Part shown: positions 43,152 through 52,537 of the stretch, in pieces | Numbering within the stretch: the stretch's first letter is position 1 | Layout of the letters: the number at the start of each line of letters is the position of its first letter | Source: Finegoldia magna | GTDB lineage: Bacteria; Bacillota; Clostridia; Tissierellales; Peptoniphilaceae | Length of the DNA stretch: 64,000 nucleotides | Assembly: GCF_003182075.1 (NCBI RefSeq) | Contig: NZ_QGTH01000009.1 | Coordinates: 1-64,000 of the forward strand | Direction: 5' to 3' | Position numbers and translations under genes: made by a program | Notes under the pieces: generated by a model | The model's database searches: none | What the model saw: only the letters and a program-made list of their open reading frames with translations | Told to the model about the DNA's origin: nothing

Positions 43152-45206
43152 ATGAAGAAATTTTCAGAATTTATAGCTAATCATCCTAAGTTAGTGCTTT
43201 TGGTTATGACTTTGTTGTTGATTCCATCAATAATTGGTTACAAGGCAACAAATATCAATTACGATATTTTGTCTTATTTGCCAACTGATTTGAAATCAAC
43301 TCAAGGCCAAACAATTTTGGACAAAGATTTCAAAAATGCAGCTACTGGGATGTTGATTTTAAAGGGCACAGACAACGATGCCGAGAAATTAAGAGAAGAA
43401 GTGCAAAAAATAGACGGGGTTGAGGATGTTATATCTAAGACTTCAATTTTAGGGCCAACTGTTCCTAACGAATTTTTGCCAGATGATATTAGAGATGTGT
43501 TCTATGCCAAAGATAGTACTCTAATGATGGTTAAGTTTAGTGAATCGTCATCTTCAATGAGAACTATGAAGGCGATAGATCAAATCAAACAAATCGAATC
43601 CAAAGAAAAATACTTGAGTGGTATTAGTGCTCTTGTAAAAGACACGAAGGATTTGATAGATAAGGAAACTCCGATTTATGTAATGCTTGCTGTGGCACTT
43701 GGACTTGTGGTGTTGAGCTTGACGAATGAATCGACTGTAATTCCATTCGTATTTATGTTGAATATAGGATATGCTGTTATTTATAATTTTGGGACTAATA
43801 TATTCTTAGGGCAAATATCCTACATTACTAAGGCGATTGCAGCGGTGTTGCAACTTGCCGTAACGATGGATTATTCGATTTTCTTGTATCACAGATATGC
43901 AGCGGAAAAGAAAAAGAGAGACACACATAAGAAGGCAATGGCGAAAGCTATTGAGGCGACATTCTCATCGTTGTTCTCATCTTCACTTACAACTTTTGCA
44001 GGATTCTTGGTTTTGATATTGATGAGATTATCGTTGGGTAAAGATATCGGTCTTGTAATGAGTAAGGGTGTATTCATAGGACTTTTATCTACTTTGGTTG
44101 TTCTTCCACCAATGCTACTTCTTACAGAAAAAGCTGTGGACAAATACAATCACAAAGTATTACTTCCAGAATTTACAAAATTACCAAACTTCGTCGTAGA
44201 CAAGAGAAAAGTGTTGGCATTAGTATTTGTAGTGTTATTTATTCCAGCAATTTATGGATCTGTAAACACAAAATTATACTACAACTTGGATAGATCATTG
44301 CCACAAGATTTGGACTCCATTGTATCTCTTAATAAAATGAAGAAAGACTACAATATGGCAAGTACTCATTTTATCGTTGTAAAAGATAATTTATCTAATA
44401 CTGCTATGGATTCTATGATTGATGAGTTAGAACACATCGACGGTATCAATTCGGTTGTCGGAACGAATTCAATCACAGGTGTTACAATTCCTGCGACATT
44501 CTTGCCAGACAAACTCAGAGATAACTTCGTAAAAAACGGCTACGAAATGCTTATGGTTAATTCAGAATACCAAACAGCATCTGATAAAGTGAACAAACAA
44601 ATCACACAAATGCGTGATGTAATAGCAAAACACGACAAGGACGGATATTTGACAGGTGAAGCTGTTCTTACAGACGATTTGACAGATATTTCCGATCAAG
44701 ACTTCAAGATGGTTAACATAGCATCATTAATTGCAGTATTCATAATCATCGCAATATCGTTCAAATCATTTGGAATTCCAGTTGTATTGATAGCAGCCAT
44801 AGAACTTGCTATTCAAATCAACATGGCAATCCCATTCTACTTCAATCAAACAATTCCGTTTATCACATCAATCGTAATCGGCGTAATTCAATTAGGATCT
44901 ACGATAGATTATTCTATATTAATGACGGACAGATTCTTGTTCGAATATCGAAAGACTAAAGATGTAAATGGTTCGTTGAAAACATCGGTAAGAGAAACAT
45001 CCAAATCAATTGTTACAAGTGCCTTATCATTCATGGCAGCGACAGTTGGTGTAGGAATTTATTCAAAAATGGAAATAGTATCCACAATATGTACGTTATT
45101 GGCTAGGGGAGCAATCATCAGTATGCTTGTAATCATAATATTACTTCCAGCAGTATTGAGCATTACATTCCCATTTATCAAGAAAACAACTAAAAATTTA
45201 GCGTAA
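43152..45206 (+). CDS. MMPL/RND-family transporter
   Basis: A 684-residue RND-superfamily protein with two repeats, each one helix, an external domain and a five-helix bundle: 12 spans in all. The conserved TMDYSIFLYHRY (near 242) and STIDYSILMTDR (near 581) carry the Asp-Tyr proton-relay pairs of MMPL proteins. It is 13 bases after the regulator and 11 before the heptad-repeat protein. It likely exports a lipid, amphiphile or drug. Confidence 0.87.
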   Translation: MKKFSEFIANHPKLVLLVMTLLLIPSIIGYKATNINYDILSYLPTDLKSTQGQTILDKDFKNAATGMLILKGTDNDAEKLREEVQKIDGVEDVISKTSILGPTVPNEFLPDDIRDVFYAKDSTLMMVKFSESSSSMRTMKAIDQIKQIESKEKYLSGISALVKDTKDLIDKETPIYVMLAVALGLVVLSLTNESTVIPFVFMLNIGYAVIYNFGTNIFLGQISYITKAIAAVLQLAVTMDYSIFLYHRYAAEKKKRDTHKKAMAKAIEATFSSLFSSSLTTFAGFLVLILMRLSLGKDIGLVMSKGVFIGLLSTLVVLPPMLLLTEKAVDKYNHKVLLPEFTKLPNFVVDKRKVLALVFVVLFIPAIYGSVNTKLYYNLDRSLPQDLDSIVSLNKMKKDYNMASTHFIVVKDNLSNTAMDSMIDELEHIDGINSVVGTNSITGVTIPATFLPDKLRDNFVKNGYEMLMVNSEYQTASDKVNKQITQMRDVIAKHDKDGYLTGEAVLTDDLTDISDQDFKMVNIASLIAVFIIIAISFKSFGIPVVLIAAIELAIQINMAIPFYFNQTIPFITSIVIGVIQLGSTIDYSILMTDRFLFEYRKTKDVNGSLKTSVRETSKSIVTSALSFMAATVGVGIYSKMEIVSTICTLLARGAIISMLVIIILLPAVLSITFPFIKKTTKNLA

Positions 45207-45217
45207 AGGAGAACACT

Positions 45218-47551
45218 ATGAAGAAAAATATTGAAAAAATCTTAGCCTTGTCATTGGTATCTTCAATGACATTTGCTAACCTATCATTTGCAGAACAACA
45301 AGATTTAATCAAAAAATCAGAAACTGTTTATGTAACAGTAGAAGGTAACGAAATCAAAGACAAATCAGTTTCTGTGTGGTTAAATTCAGATAAAAATATA
45401 AAAGCAAACGACAAATCTAATTTGACAAATGTAAAAGATTTGAAAACAGATAAGGAACTAAAATCTGAAAACGGATATTTGAAATTAGATGAAAACAAAA
45501 AAGACATCTACTACAAAGGTGACACAGACAAAAAACTTCCAGTAGATGTATCTGTAAAATACTTCTTAGATGGAAAAGAAATGAAAGCTTCTGAATTAGA
45601 AGGGAAATCTGGTCATTTGAAGATTGTAATCACTTCTAAAAACAACAGATACGAAGCCAAAACAATTGACGGACAATCAAGAAATGTATATTCACCATAT
45701 GTCGTTGTAGCGGCGATGACATTTGACGATGAAAAAGTAGAAAACGTCACATCAGATGATATCAAAGTTGTAAAAGACGGAAAGAACGAAATAGTAACTA
45801 CAGTTATGACACCAGGTATGAAACAAAACTTGAGTAAAATTGTAGAAGACAAAGAATTGGATAATTTCAAGGACGAAGTTTCAGTTGAAATGGACATCAA
45901 AGATTACAAACCAGTAGAAATCTATTCTGTAATCACTAACGAATTCTTCCAAGAAAAGAAAAACATCGACTCATTGGATAAGCTTCAAAACGGTGTTAAA
46001 GAATTACAAGATAATTCACAAAAACTTGTAGATGCATCAGTAAAATTATCTGAAGGACAAGACAAACTAAACTCAGGAATTTCACAAATGCAAACAGGAG
46101 TTACAAAACTTCACTCAGGTTCACAAAAACTTGCATCATCAACACAACAAATGCAAGGCAAATTCTCAGGAATACAAGGGAAAGTAGGTCCTATCCAAGG
46201 ATATGTAGCTCAAATGAATGACGGTAGCTTGAAATTGTACAATGGAATTTCAGATTACACAGCTGCAGTTGGAAAAATCAAAGAAAACACAGCTAAAATC
46301 AAAGAAGGCTCCGAAAAATTAGCCAAAGGTGCGACTGATTTGGACAATGGAGTTGGCAAATTAAAAGATGCGACTTCACAATTAAGAGCTGGAACTGAAA
46401 ATATGAAAGAAATGACTGCGCAAAAAGACCAATTGCTTGAAAAATCATCACAATTATCAAACGGATTGAATGGTTTGGCAGGAAGCTATGGTCAATTAGC
46501 AGATACAGTTGAACAAATTTCAGGAAAATCTCAACAATTAAAAGATTCAAGCGCACAATTCAACGAAAAATTACAAAAAGTAGCACAACTTGCAGGTGGT
46601 GCTGAGACAAGTGCAAGTGCAGAAAAAATCGCACGTGGACTTGAAAGCTCAGCTGAAGGATTGAACAATGCAATCCAACAATTACAAGCAAAGAATGAAG
46701 AAGGACAACTAAACGATACAATTGCATATCTTCAAGCACAAAAAAATGTAATGTACGTTCAAGCAGAATCCATCAGAAATGCTGGTTCACAAAATGCTGG
46801 GCAACAAAAACTACAAGCAGCATTGGCACAATTAGCTCAAAGTTCAAGTGCATTATCACAAGGAAACGCTGATTTATCCAATGCACTTATGAGAACATCA
46901 GCTGCTATGAATCAATCAAAAGCAAAACTTGTAGATTCTTCTAACCAATTATCTCAAGGATTGGGACAAATGGGTGGCGCATTGAATGGCGCAGATGGAT
47001 TATCAACATTGAAGGATTCCATCGACAAACTTGACGATGCAACAGGTCAAATCAAAGGTGGATCACAAACATTAAAAGAAGGAACATTGCAAAACGAAAA
47101 AGCAATGGCAATGCTTTTAAATGGAATGGAAGAATTGGATAAGAATTCAAGTGCGTTAGTTGAAGGCTCATCAAAATTATCTGGTGGATTACAAGAATTC
47201 AACAAACAATCAGCTCTTTTATCTTCATTGTCACAAATCAATGAAAAAGCCATCATTCCAATGAGTAATGCAATCAATATGTTAAACGATGGACTTGGAA
47301 AATTGGATTCATCAACTGGACAATTAAAATCAGGTAGTGATGAGCTTGCTTCTGGACAAAAAGAATTCAGCTCCAAACTAAAAGAATACAAAGAAAAAGG
47401 AATTGATGAATTATCCAACAAGACAAAAGATTTAAATAAATTCAAAGACATCATCGATGCTATGAGTGATTTGGCAGTTAAAGATTCTTCATTCACAGGA
47501 ACGGACAATAATTTTGAAACAAAATCAAGAATTGTTGAAAAAATAAAATAG
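45218..47551 (+). CDS. Secreted heptad-repeat (YhgE/X-X-X-L-X-X-G type) protein
   Basis: A 777-residue exported protein. The signal peptide ends near LSFA-E (residue 25). A beta-rich domain (about 30-240) precedes a very long coiled coil (about 245-730) with L-x-x-G/S heptads such as KLSEGQDKLNSGISQ. Unlike YhgE/Pip proteins it shows no membrane helices at the C-terminus, so it should be free or bound to the MMPL pump. As third gene of the TetR-MMPL operon it may be an extracytoplasmic adaptor spanning the wall. This role is inference. Confidence 0.78.
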   Translation: MKKNIEKILALSLVSSMTFANLSFAEQQDLIKKSETVYVTVEGNEIKDKSVSVWLNSDKNIKANDKSNLTNVKDLKTDKELKSENGYLKLDENKKDIYYKGDTDKKLPVDVSVKYFLDGKEMKASELEGKSGHLKIVITSKNNRYEAKTIDGQSRNVYSPYVVVAAMTFDDEKVENVTSDDIKVVKDGKNEIVTTVMTPGMKQNLSKIVEDKELDNFKDEVSVEMDIKDYKPVEIYSVITNEFFQEKKNIDSLDKLQNGVKELQDNSQKLVDASVKLSEGQDKLNSGISQMQTGVTKLHSGSQKLASSTQQMQGKFSGIQGKVGPIQGYVAQMNDGSLKLYNGISDYTAAVGKIKENTAKIKEGSEKLAKGATDLDNGVGKLKDATSQLRAGTENMKEMTAQKDQLLEKSSQLSNGLNGLAGSYGQLADTVEQISGKSQQLKDSSAQFNEKLQKVAQLAGGAETSASAEKIARGLESSAEGLNNAIQQLQAKNEEGQLNDTIAYLQAQKNVMYVQAESIRNAGSQNAGQQKLQAALAQLAQSSSALSQGNADLSNALMRTSAAMNQSKAKLVDSSNQLSQGLGQMGGALNGADGLSTLKDSIDKLDDATGQIKGGSQTLKEGTLQNEKAMAMLLNGMEELDKNSSALVEGSSKLSGGLQEFNKQSALLSSLSQINEKAIIPMSNAINMLNDGLGKLDSSTGQLKSGSDELASGQKEFSSKLKEYKEKGIDELSNKTKDLNKFKDIIDAMSDLAVKDSSFTGTDNNFETKSRIVEKIK

Positions 47552-47556
47552 TAATC

Positions 47557-47585
47557 TTTACAAAAACATTCTATTCTGATACAAT
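47557..47585 (+). promoter_or_regulatory. Promoter of the proS T-box leader
   Basis: TTTACA (47557-47562), a 17-base spacer and TACAAT (47580-47585). Confidence 0.6.
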
Positions 47586-47589
47586 CTAA

Positions 47590-47777
47590 TGTATCGATGA
47601 AGAGAATATTAGTTCTATACGATTTTTCAGAGAGAAAGTGTAAGGTGGAAACTTTCATTTACGATAGAATGAACCTAACTCGGAGATTATGTCAAAATCA
47701 TAGGGTTGTCACCTTATAACTAACAAACTAGAAGTGGTATAGCGATCCTTCGTCTTCGTGACGGAGGATCTTTTTTT
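47590..47777 (+). ncRNA. Proline T-box riboswitch with terminator
   Basis: The specifier region reads GAA-CCU-AAC, with the proline codon CCU at 47674-47676. The T-box is a diverged AGTGGTATAGCG (47733-47744). The terminator pairs GATCC(T)TCGTC with GACG(G)AGGATC (47745-47770), followed by seven T. Stem I carries the GAGAG and GGTGGAA-type features. It senses uncharged tRNA-Pro to control proS. Confidence 0.8.
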
Positions 47778-47818
47778 AGATACATATTAAATACACCAAA
47801 GAAAGGAACATGTAAATT

Positions 47819-49549
47819 ATGAGAATGAATAAATTTTATATGCCAACTTTAAGAGAGGATCCACAAGATGCAGAAATAGCAAGCCACAAGCTTCTATTAA
47901 GAGCTGGCATGATTAGAAAAACGGCAGCAGGATTGTACAGTTATTTGCCATTGGGATATCGAATTGTAAGAAAGGTAGAAAACATCGTTCGTGAAGAAAT
48001 GGACAACTACGGTTCACAAGAAATCCACATGCCTATAACTCAACCTCGTGAAATCTGGGAAGAATCGGGAAGATGGAAGACATTTGGACCGGAAATGTTC
48101 AAGCTACAAGACAGAAATAATCGTGAATTCTGCCTTGGACCAACAGCCGAAGAATATTTTACAGATTTAGTAAAAGGTGAAATCAAAAGCTACAAGCAAC
48201 TTCCACTTAATATTTACCAAATCCAAACAAAATATCGTGATGAAAAAAGACCAAGATTTGGAATCAACCGTTCCAGAGAATTCTTGATGGAAGACTCTTA
48301 CACATTTGATGTAGATGAAGAAGCGATGCGTGAAGCTTACATGAATATGTGGAGAGCGTATGAAGTTGTATTCAACAGACTTGGTTTGGAATACAAAATC
48401 GTAGCTGGAGACAGTGGCGCAATGGGTGGCAACAGTTCACACGAATTCATCGCATTAAGTGATGTAGGTGAAGGTGTGATTTGCTACAGCGATGACAGTG
48501 ATTTCGCGGCAACTGACGAAAAAGCATACGTGTACTATCAAGTAAACGATGAAAATGTAGAAAAACTTCCATCAGAAAAAGTCCTCACACCAAACTGCAA
48601 AACAATTGATGAAGTAAGTGATTTCTTGAATGTTGATGCAGCACATTGTTTGAAGGCTGTGGATTTAATGGTAGAAGGAAAACCTGTAATAGTGTTCATA
48701 CCAGGTGATCGTGAACTTAACATGTCCAAACTTGTAAGTTATTTGAAATGTCCAGAACACGAAATCGAAATGATGGAAGAAAAAGACATCCTAGATTTGA
48801 ACAGTTCACCAGGATTTACTGGACCAATCGGACTAGATTCAAGAATCATAATTGACTCAAGAGTTACACAAATGAAAAACTTCGTCGTTGGAGCGAATGA
48901 AGAAAACTACCACATCAAAAACGTAAACTACGGGAATGATTTCGAAGGGGAAATCGTAGAAGATTTGTTGATGGTACAAGATGGAGATATCGATCCTGAA
49001 ACAAAATCTCCGCTGAAATTCAAAAGAGGAATCGAAGTTGGAAATATCTTCCAATTGGGACAAAAATATTCCAAGAGTATGAATGCTACATTCCTTGATG
49101 AAAATGGAAAAGAACAATTCTTCTGGATGGGATCATACGGAATCGGCGTTACAAGAAGTGTCAGTGCAATTGTAGAACAAAACCATGACGACAAGGGAAT
49201 GATTTGGCCATTAGTTGTAGCGCCATATCACGTAATCATCACAGTTGTTAACACAAAGAATGAAGAACAAAATACACTTGCAGAAAAACTTTACGAAAAG
49301 TTACTTCTTCAAGGAGTAGAAGTTCTACTTGATGACAGAAAAGAAAGAGTAGGAGTAAAATTCAACGACCGTGACTTAATAGGAATCCCACTAAGAATAA
49401 CTGTAGGAAAGAAAGCATCTGATGACATAGTAGAATTTTCTGAAAGAAAAACACTTGAAAATGTAGAAATGTCATCAACAGAAGCTTACGAAAAAGTAAT
49501 GGAAATCATCAATCTTAACTTAAAATCAGTTGGTGGATTGTACAGATAA
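47819..49549 (+). CDS. proS: Prolyl-tRNA synthetase (bacterial type)
   Basis: A 576-residue class II synthetase. The N-terminal MPTLREDPQDAEIASHKLLLRAG block, the GPTAEEYFTDLVK and RFGINRSREFLMED motifs and GSYGIGVTR (motif 3) are present. An insertion of about 160 residues (near 225-385) is the editing domain that clears Ala-tRNA-Pro. The C-terminal anticodon domain is complete. Under the proline T-box. ATG 47819 or 47825 could be the start. Confidence 0.95.
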   Translation: MRMNKFYMPTLREDPQDAEIASHKLLLRAGMIRKTAAGLYSYLPLGYRIVRKVENIVREEMDNYGSQEIHMPITQPREIWEESGRWKTFGPEMFKLQDRNNREFCLGPTAEEYFTDLVKGEIKSYKQLPLNIYQIQTKYRDEKRPRFGINRSREFLMEDSYTFDVDEEAMREAYMNMWRAYEVVFNRLGLEYKIVAGDSGAMGGNSSHEFIALSDVGEGVICYSDDSDFAATDEKAYVYYQVNDENVEKLPSEKVLTPNCKTIDEVSDFLNVDAAHCLKAVDLMVEGKPVIVFIPGDRELNMSKLVSYLKCPEHEIEMMEEKDILDLNSSPGFTGPIGLDSRIIIDSRVTQMKNFVVGANEENYHIKNVNYGNDFEGEIVEDLLMVQDGDIDPETKSPLKFKRGIEVGNIFQLGQKYSKSMNATFLDENGKEQFFWMGSYGIGVTRSVSAIVEQNHDDKGMIWPLVVAPYHVIITVVNTKNEEQNTLAEKLYEKLLLQGVEVLLDDRKERVGVKFNDRDLIGIPLRITVGKKASDDIVEFSERKTLENVEMSSTEAYEKVMEIINLNLKSVGGLYR

Positions 49550-49559
49550 TTTATAATGA

Positions 49560-49590
49560 GAACTACGGGCGATAAGGCTCGTAGTTTTTT
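49560..49590 (+). terminator. Terminator of proS
   Basis: AACTACG(G)GC pairs with GC(T)CGTAGTT, followed by a T run. Confidence 0.8.
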
Positions 49591-49602
49591 TATTTCAAAA
49601 AA

Positions 49603-49666
49603 TGCAAAGTATACTTGACAAAATATGCAAAGCATACTATACTAAAAATGTAAAGTGAACTTTGCA
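49603..49666 (+). promoter_or_regulatory. Promoter with three operators at 23-bp spacing
   Basis: -35 TTGACA (49615-49620), a 17-base spacer and -10 TATACT (49638-49643). Three related sites start at 49603 (TGCAAAGTATACTT), 49626 (TGCAAAGCATACT) and 49649 (TGTAAAGTGAACTTTGCA, nearly perfect dyad). The starts are exactly 23 bp apart and cover the -35, spacer/-10 and start/RBS region. Confidence 0.8.
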
Positions 49667-49677
49667 AAGGAGAAAAG

Positions 49678-49878
49678 ATGAAAAATATTATTTCCCAATT
49701 AAGAAAAGAAAACAAAATTACTCAGGAAGAATTGGCTAACGAAGTTGGAGTGACAAGACAAACTATCACATCGATAGAAAATGGAAAATACATCGCATCG
49801 CTCCCACTTGCATTCAAAATAGCCAAATTTTTCGAAATGAAAATCGAAGATATATTTACAATGGAGGAGGACGATTAA
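49678..49878 (+). CDS. Cro/CI-type (XRE) regulator
   Basis: A 66-residue protein that is essentially one helix-turn-helix domain (TQEELANEVGVTRQTITSIENG, 15-36), with a short acidic tail. Three operator copies in its own promoter indicate autoregulation. Its stop is directly followed by the ATG of a membrane protein gene, a frequent pairing in Firmicutes in which the membrane protein may sense the signal or be the target. Confidence 0.88.
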   Translation: MKNIISQLRKENKITQEELANEVGVTRQTITSIENGKYIASLPLAFKIAKFFEMKIEDIFTMEEDD

Positions 49879-50328
49879 ATGAAAAACTTACAAAACTACA
49901 GAAAAGAAATAGCGCGTAGAATATCTTTGCTAGTAGTATTTTGCATCACAGCACTCTTAGCTATTGTTCTAGGAGCGGTCTTTTTGAAAGATATATCACC
50001 ATCGAAAGCAGATACAACAGATTATGTTTTGGGATTTTTCACAGGAATAGAACTAGTTTGCTTATTTTATATGGGATGTTTGATAAGAGCATACAGAGAT
50101 GAAAAATACCTAAAAGAAATGTACACAAAAGAAACAGACGAACGTGAAATATTAATAAGAATGAAATCTGGAAAAGACATAGTACCAATATTGTCATTTG
50201 TCATAGCAGTAATCGCCTGTGTTATGTCCTATGTAAACTATGAATTGTTCATCGCACTTACAGCAGTAGCCATTGCACAAATAATAATAACCGTGATACT
50301 CAAAATATATTGGAGCAAGAAATTGTAG
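49879..50328 (+). CDS. Membrane protein partnered with the XRE regulator
   Basis: A 149-residue protein with four membrane helices in two pairs (about 15-34, 48-68, 101-116, 121-141) separated by a cytoplasmic charged loop (YRDEKYLKEMYTKETDEREIL). It starts immediately after the regulator stop, with site GGAGGA. It resembles the small DUF2178-like membrane proteins found behind XRE genes; the family is uncertain. Confidence 0.65.
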   Translation: MKNLQNYRKEIARRISLLVVFCITALLAIVLGAVFLKDISPSKADTTDYVLGFFTGIELVCLFYMGCLIRAYRDEKYLKEMYTKETDEREILIRMKSGKDIVPILSFVIAVIACVMSYVNYELFIALTAVAIAQIIITVILKIYWSKKL

Positions 50329-50448
50329 TAATAAAATTTTTTATCTCGCCACATTTAAATTATATACGCCAAATTTACGAAAATGGCGAGAAAAATGAAA
50401 TTAAATCAAAAAAGCTGTGAGATTATCTCACAGCTTTTATTTTTATAA

Positions 50449-51507
50449 TTAGCAGCAACAAGAACCGCTGTTTCCATCGCAATCACATTCATTTCCTGGG
50501 CCGTCACAACCATCGAATAAACCGAAGTGATTTTTTCTGTCTCCAACGACATCGAAGTATTTTTTAAATCTTGTTTCTTCGATCATTGCACAGCTATTTC
50601 CACACACTGCCATTGGCAAATCTTTATAGAATCTGTGGTGGTCGTCAAGGTCGAAGTAGTGTTCGCTACCTAAAATACCTCCGCGATAAGTTACGAATTG
50701 TCCGTATTGTTCGCATCTATCTTCGATAATTCCTGGTAATTTCACAGCTCTTACAGTTCTTGATGTGAAGTTCACATTGCCAACTAATTCTTCGATTTTT
50801 CTGTTTTCGATTGGCGCCTTAGTGATTTTAGTATATCTAAAATCTTCCCAGCCGATTTTATGCAATAATCTTCTGAAATCTTCTACATACATTGCTCCCG
50901 CTAAACATTCACCACGTAATACAGGATTTTGGTAAATTTCATCAGAAACCCTTCTGTCAGCGAAAATGTCTGAGAAGTACAATTCTCCACCTTTTTTCAA
51001 AACTCTCCACACTTCTTTGAACACTTCTTCCTTGAATGGAGAAAGGTTGATAACGCAGTTACTGATTACAACATCTACAGATTCATCTTCTATTCCTATA
51101 GATTTCAAATCTTCGATGTAACCTTTTTTGAATTCTACGTTTGATTTCTTGTAGCCAAATTTTTCAGCCATTTGGTCTTGATATTTTCTAGCAAAATCCA
51201 ATTGGTCATCTGTCATGTCGACACCGATTACTTTTCCGCTTTCACCGACTAATTTAGAAGCGACATACACATCGACCCCTGTTCCACATCCCAAATCCAA
51301 CACAGTACATCCTTCAAGTGCTGATGGAATTGGAGAGCCACAACCGTAAAATCTCTTCAAAAGTTCTGGGTTAACCATTCCTCTGATTTTTTTGATGTGA
51401 AGTGGCATACTATCCGAACAACTACAGATTTGAGTTTGCATTTTGCCTTCTTTTTCTGTAGTTATATTGCTGTAATATTCTGAAACTTGTTTTCTAATAT
51501 CTTCCAT
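50449..51507 (-). CDS. arsM: Arsenite methyltransferase (ArsM-like) with Cys-rich tail
   Basis: A 352-residue SAM-dependent methyltransferase that methylates As(III). SAM motif DLGCGTG at 71-77. The three As-binding cysteines of ArsM are present in their usual contexts: C56 (GCGSPIP), C151 (SNCVINL) and C201 (GECLAGA). The C-terminus is unusual: about 30 residues rich in Asp, Gly and Cys, ending in CCC, possibly a metalloid-binding tail. The gene follows an aquaglyceroporin gene by 37 bases on the same strand. Site AGGAGG. Confidence 0.85.
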   Translation of the reverse strand: MEDIRKQVSEYYSNITTEKEGKMQTQICSCSDSMPLHIKKIRGMVNPELLKRFYGCGSPIPSALEGCTVLDLGCGTGVDVYVASKLVGESGKVIGVDMTDDQLDFARKYQDQMAEKFGYKKSNVEFKKGYIEDLKSIGIEDESVDVVISNCVINLSPFKEEVFKEVWRVLKKGGELYFSDIFADRRVSDEIYQNPVLRGECLAGAMYVEDFRRLLHKIGWEDFRYTKITKAPIENRKIEELVGNVNFTSRTVRAVKLPGIIEDRCEQYGQFVTYRGGILGSEHYFDLDDHHRFYKDLPMAVCGNSCAMIEETRFKKYFDVVGDRKNHFGLFDGCDGPGNECDCDGNSGSCCC

Positions 51508-51544
51508 AAATACCTCCTAATGTTATTCTAATATTATTATATCA

Positions 51545-52381
51545 TTAATTGCAACCGCAACTATTTTTTGAATTTTGCATTGGTTCGATTACTTTTGTAA
51601 AGAAAATCGCTGCAAGTCCAGCTCCGATTAGTGGAGCAAGTACATAAACTATGAATGCATCCATTGTGAATGCGATGTTTTTCCATCCAACAAAATACGC
51701 CACGATTCTTGGGCCGAAATCTCTCGCTGGATTAAGTCCTGCATCAGTCATAGGACCAATTGTACATATTAAAGCGGCAACTGTTAGACCGATAAATAAT
51801 GGGAACAAATCGTCGCTTGGTCTACCAATGTTACAACCTTCAGTCATTGAGAAAATAATCATAACCAAAATGAAAACTCCTAGAGCTTCTGCGAAAGCCG
51901 CAACAGGCATACTGATTACGCCGTTTGCTGTGTTAGGGAACACTTCAATCCAAATACTTGATGCTGGCGTTGCCACATCCATGGTCAAGTTGGCTGCATC
52001 CAAGCTTTTCTTCACAGAATCTGCAAAAAACACCCACAATGCACTAGCGCCCAAGATTGCTCCGACGAATTGTCCAAGCACATAAACTGGGAAATTATTC
52101 CATGAACATCTTTTTGAAATACACATTGCAAAAGTAACCGCTGGGTTGAAGTGCGCACAAGACAAGTTTCTAGTAGCGTAAATCGCAATAGCGATTGCAA
52201 GACCCCAAACCATACCAACTTGGAATGGACCGGTGTGAGCTTGATATAAAGTAGCTGTGGCTACAGAGCCAATTCCCAAAAAGCACATCAAAAATGTACC
52301 GATAACCTCTCCTGTAAATCCTTGAATGAGGCTTTCTTTTGTTACAACTTCGCAGCAACAACTGTTATCTTCTGAACTCAT
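51545..52381 (-). CDS. Aquaglyceroporin (MIP family) with Cys-rich ends
   Basis: A 278-residue six-helix channel with the two NPA half-helices: HFNPAVTF and LNPARDFG. The Asp after the second NPAR is the mark of glycerol-type channels, which also pass As(OH)3. CCC at residues 8-10 and CGCN at the very end are unusual for MIP channels and mirror the Cys tail of ArsM. With ArsM it suggests passage of trivalent arsenicals, like AqpS-type loci. Site GGAGGTGA. Confidence 0.85.
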   Translation of the reverse strand: MSSEDNSCCCEVVTKESLIQGFTGEVIGTFLMCFLGIGSVATATLYQAHTGPFQVGMVWGLAIAIAIYATRNLSCAHFNPAVTFAMCISKRCSWNNFPVYVLGQFVGAILGASALWVFFADSVKKSLDAANLTMDVATPASSIWIEVFPNTANGVISMPVAAFAEALGVFILVMIIFSMTEGCNIGRPSDDLFPLFIGLTVAALICTIGPMTDAGLNPARDFGPRIVAYFVGWKNIAFTMDAFIVYVLAPLIGAGLAAIFFTKVIEPMQNSKNSCGCN

Positions 52382-52406
52382 TAGTTCACCTCCAGAAATT
52401 ATTTAG

Positions 52407-52457
52407 CGATAAACATTATCGTGATTTAATTATAAATTATAAAATATAATTAGTCAA
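52407..52457 (-). promoter_or_regulatory. Promoter and operator dyad of the arsenic operon
   Basis: Minus strand: -35 TTGACT (52457-52452), a 17-base spacer and -10 TATAAT (52434-52429). The dyad CGATAA-ACA-TTATCG (52407-52421) lies over the transcription start. An ArsR/SmtB-type repressor would fit, but no such gene is in the window. Confidence 0.7.
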
Positions 52458-52537
52458 CGAAATTGATAACTTTCTATCTTAAAAGTGGTTAGTGCAAAGA
52501 AAATAATATGGTATTATATAAAAAAGGAAGTGCGATT

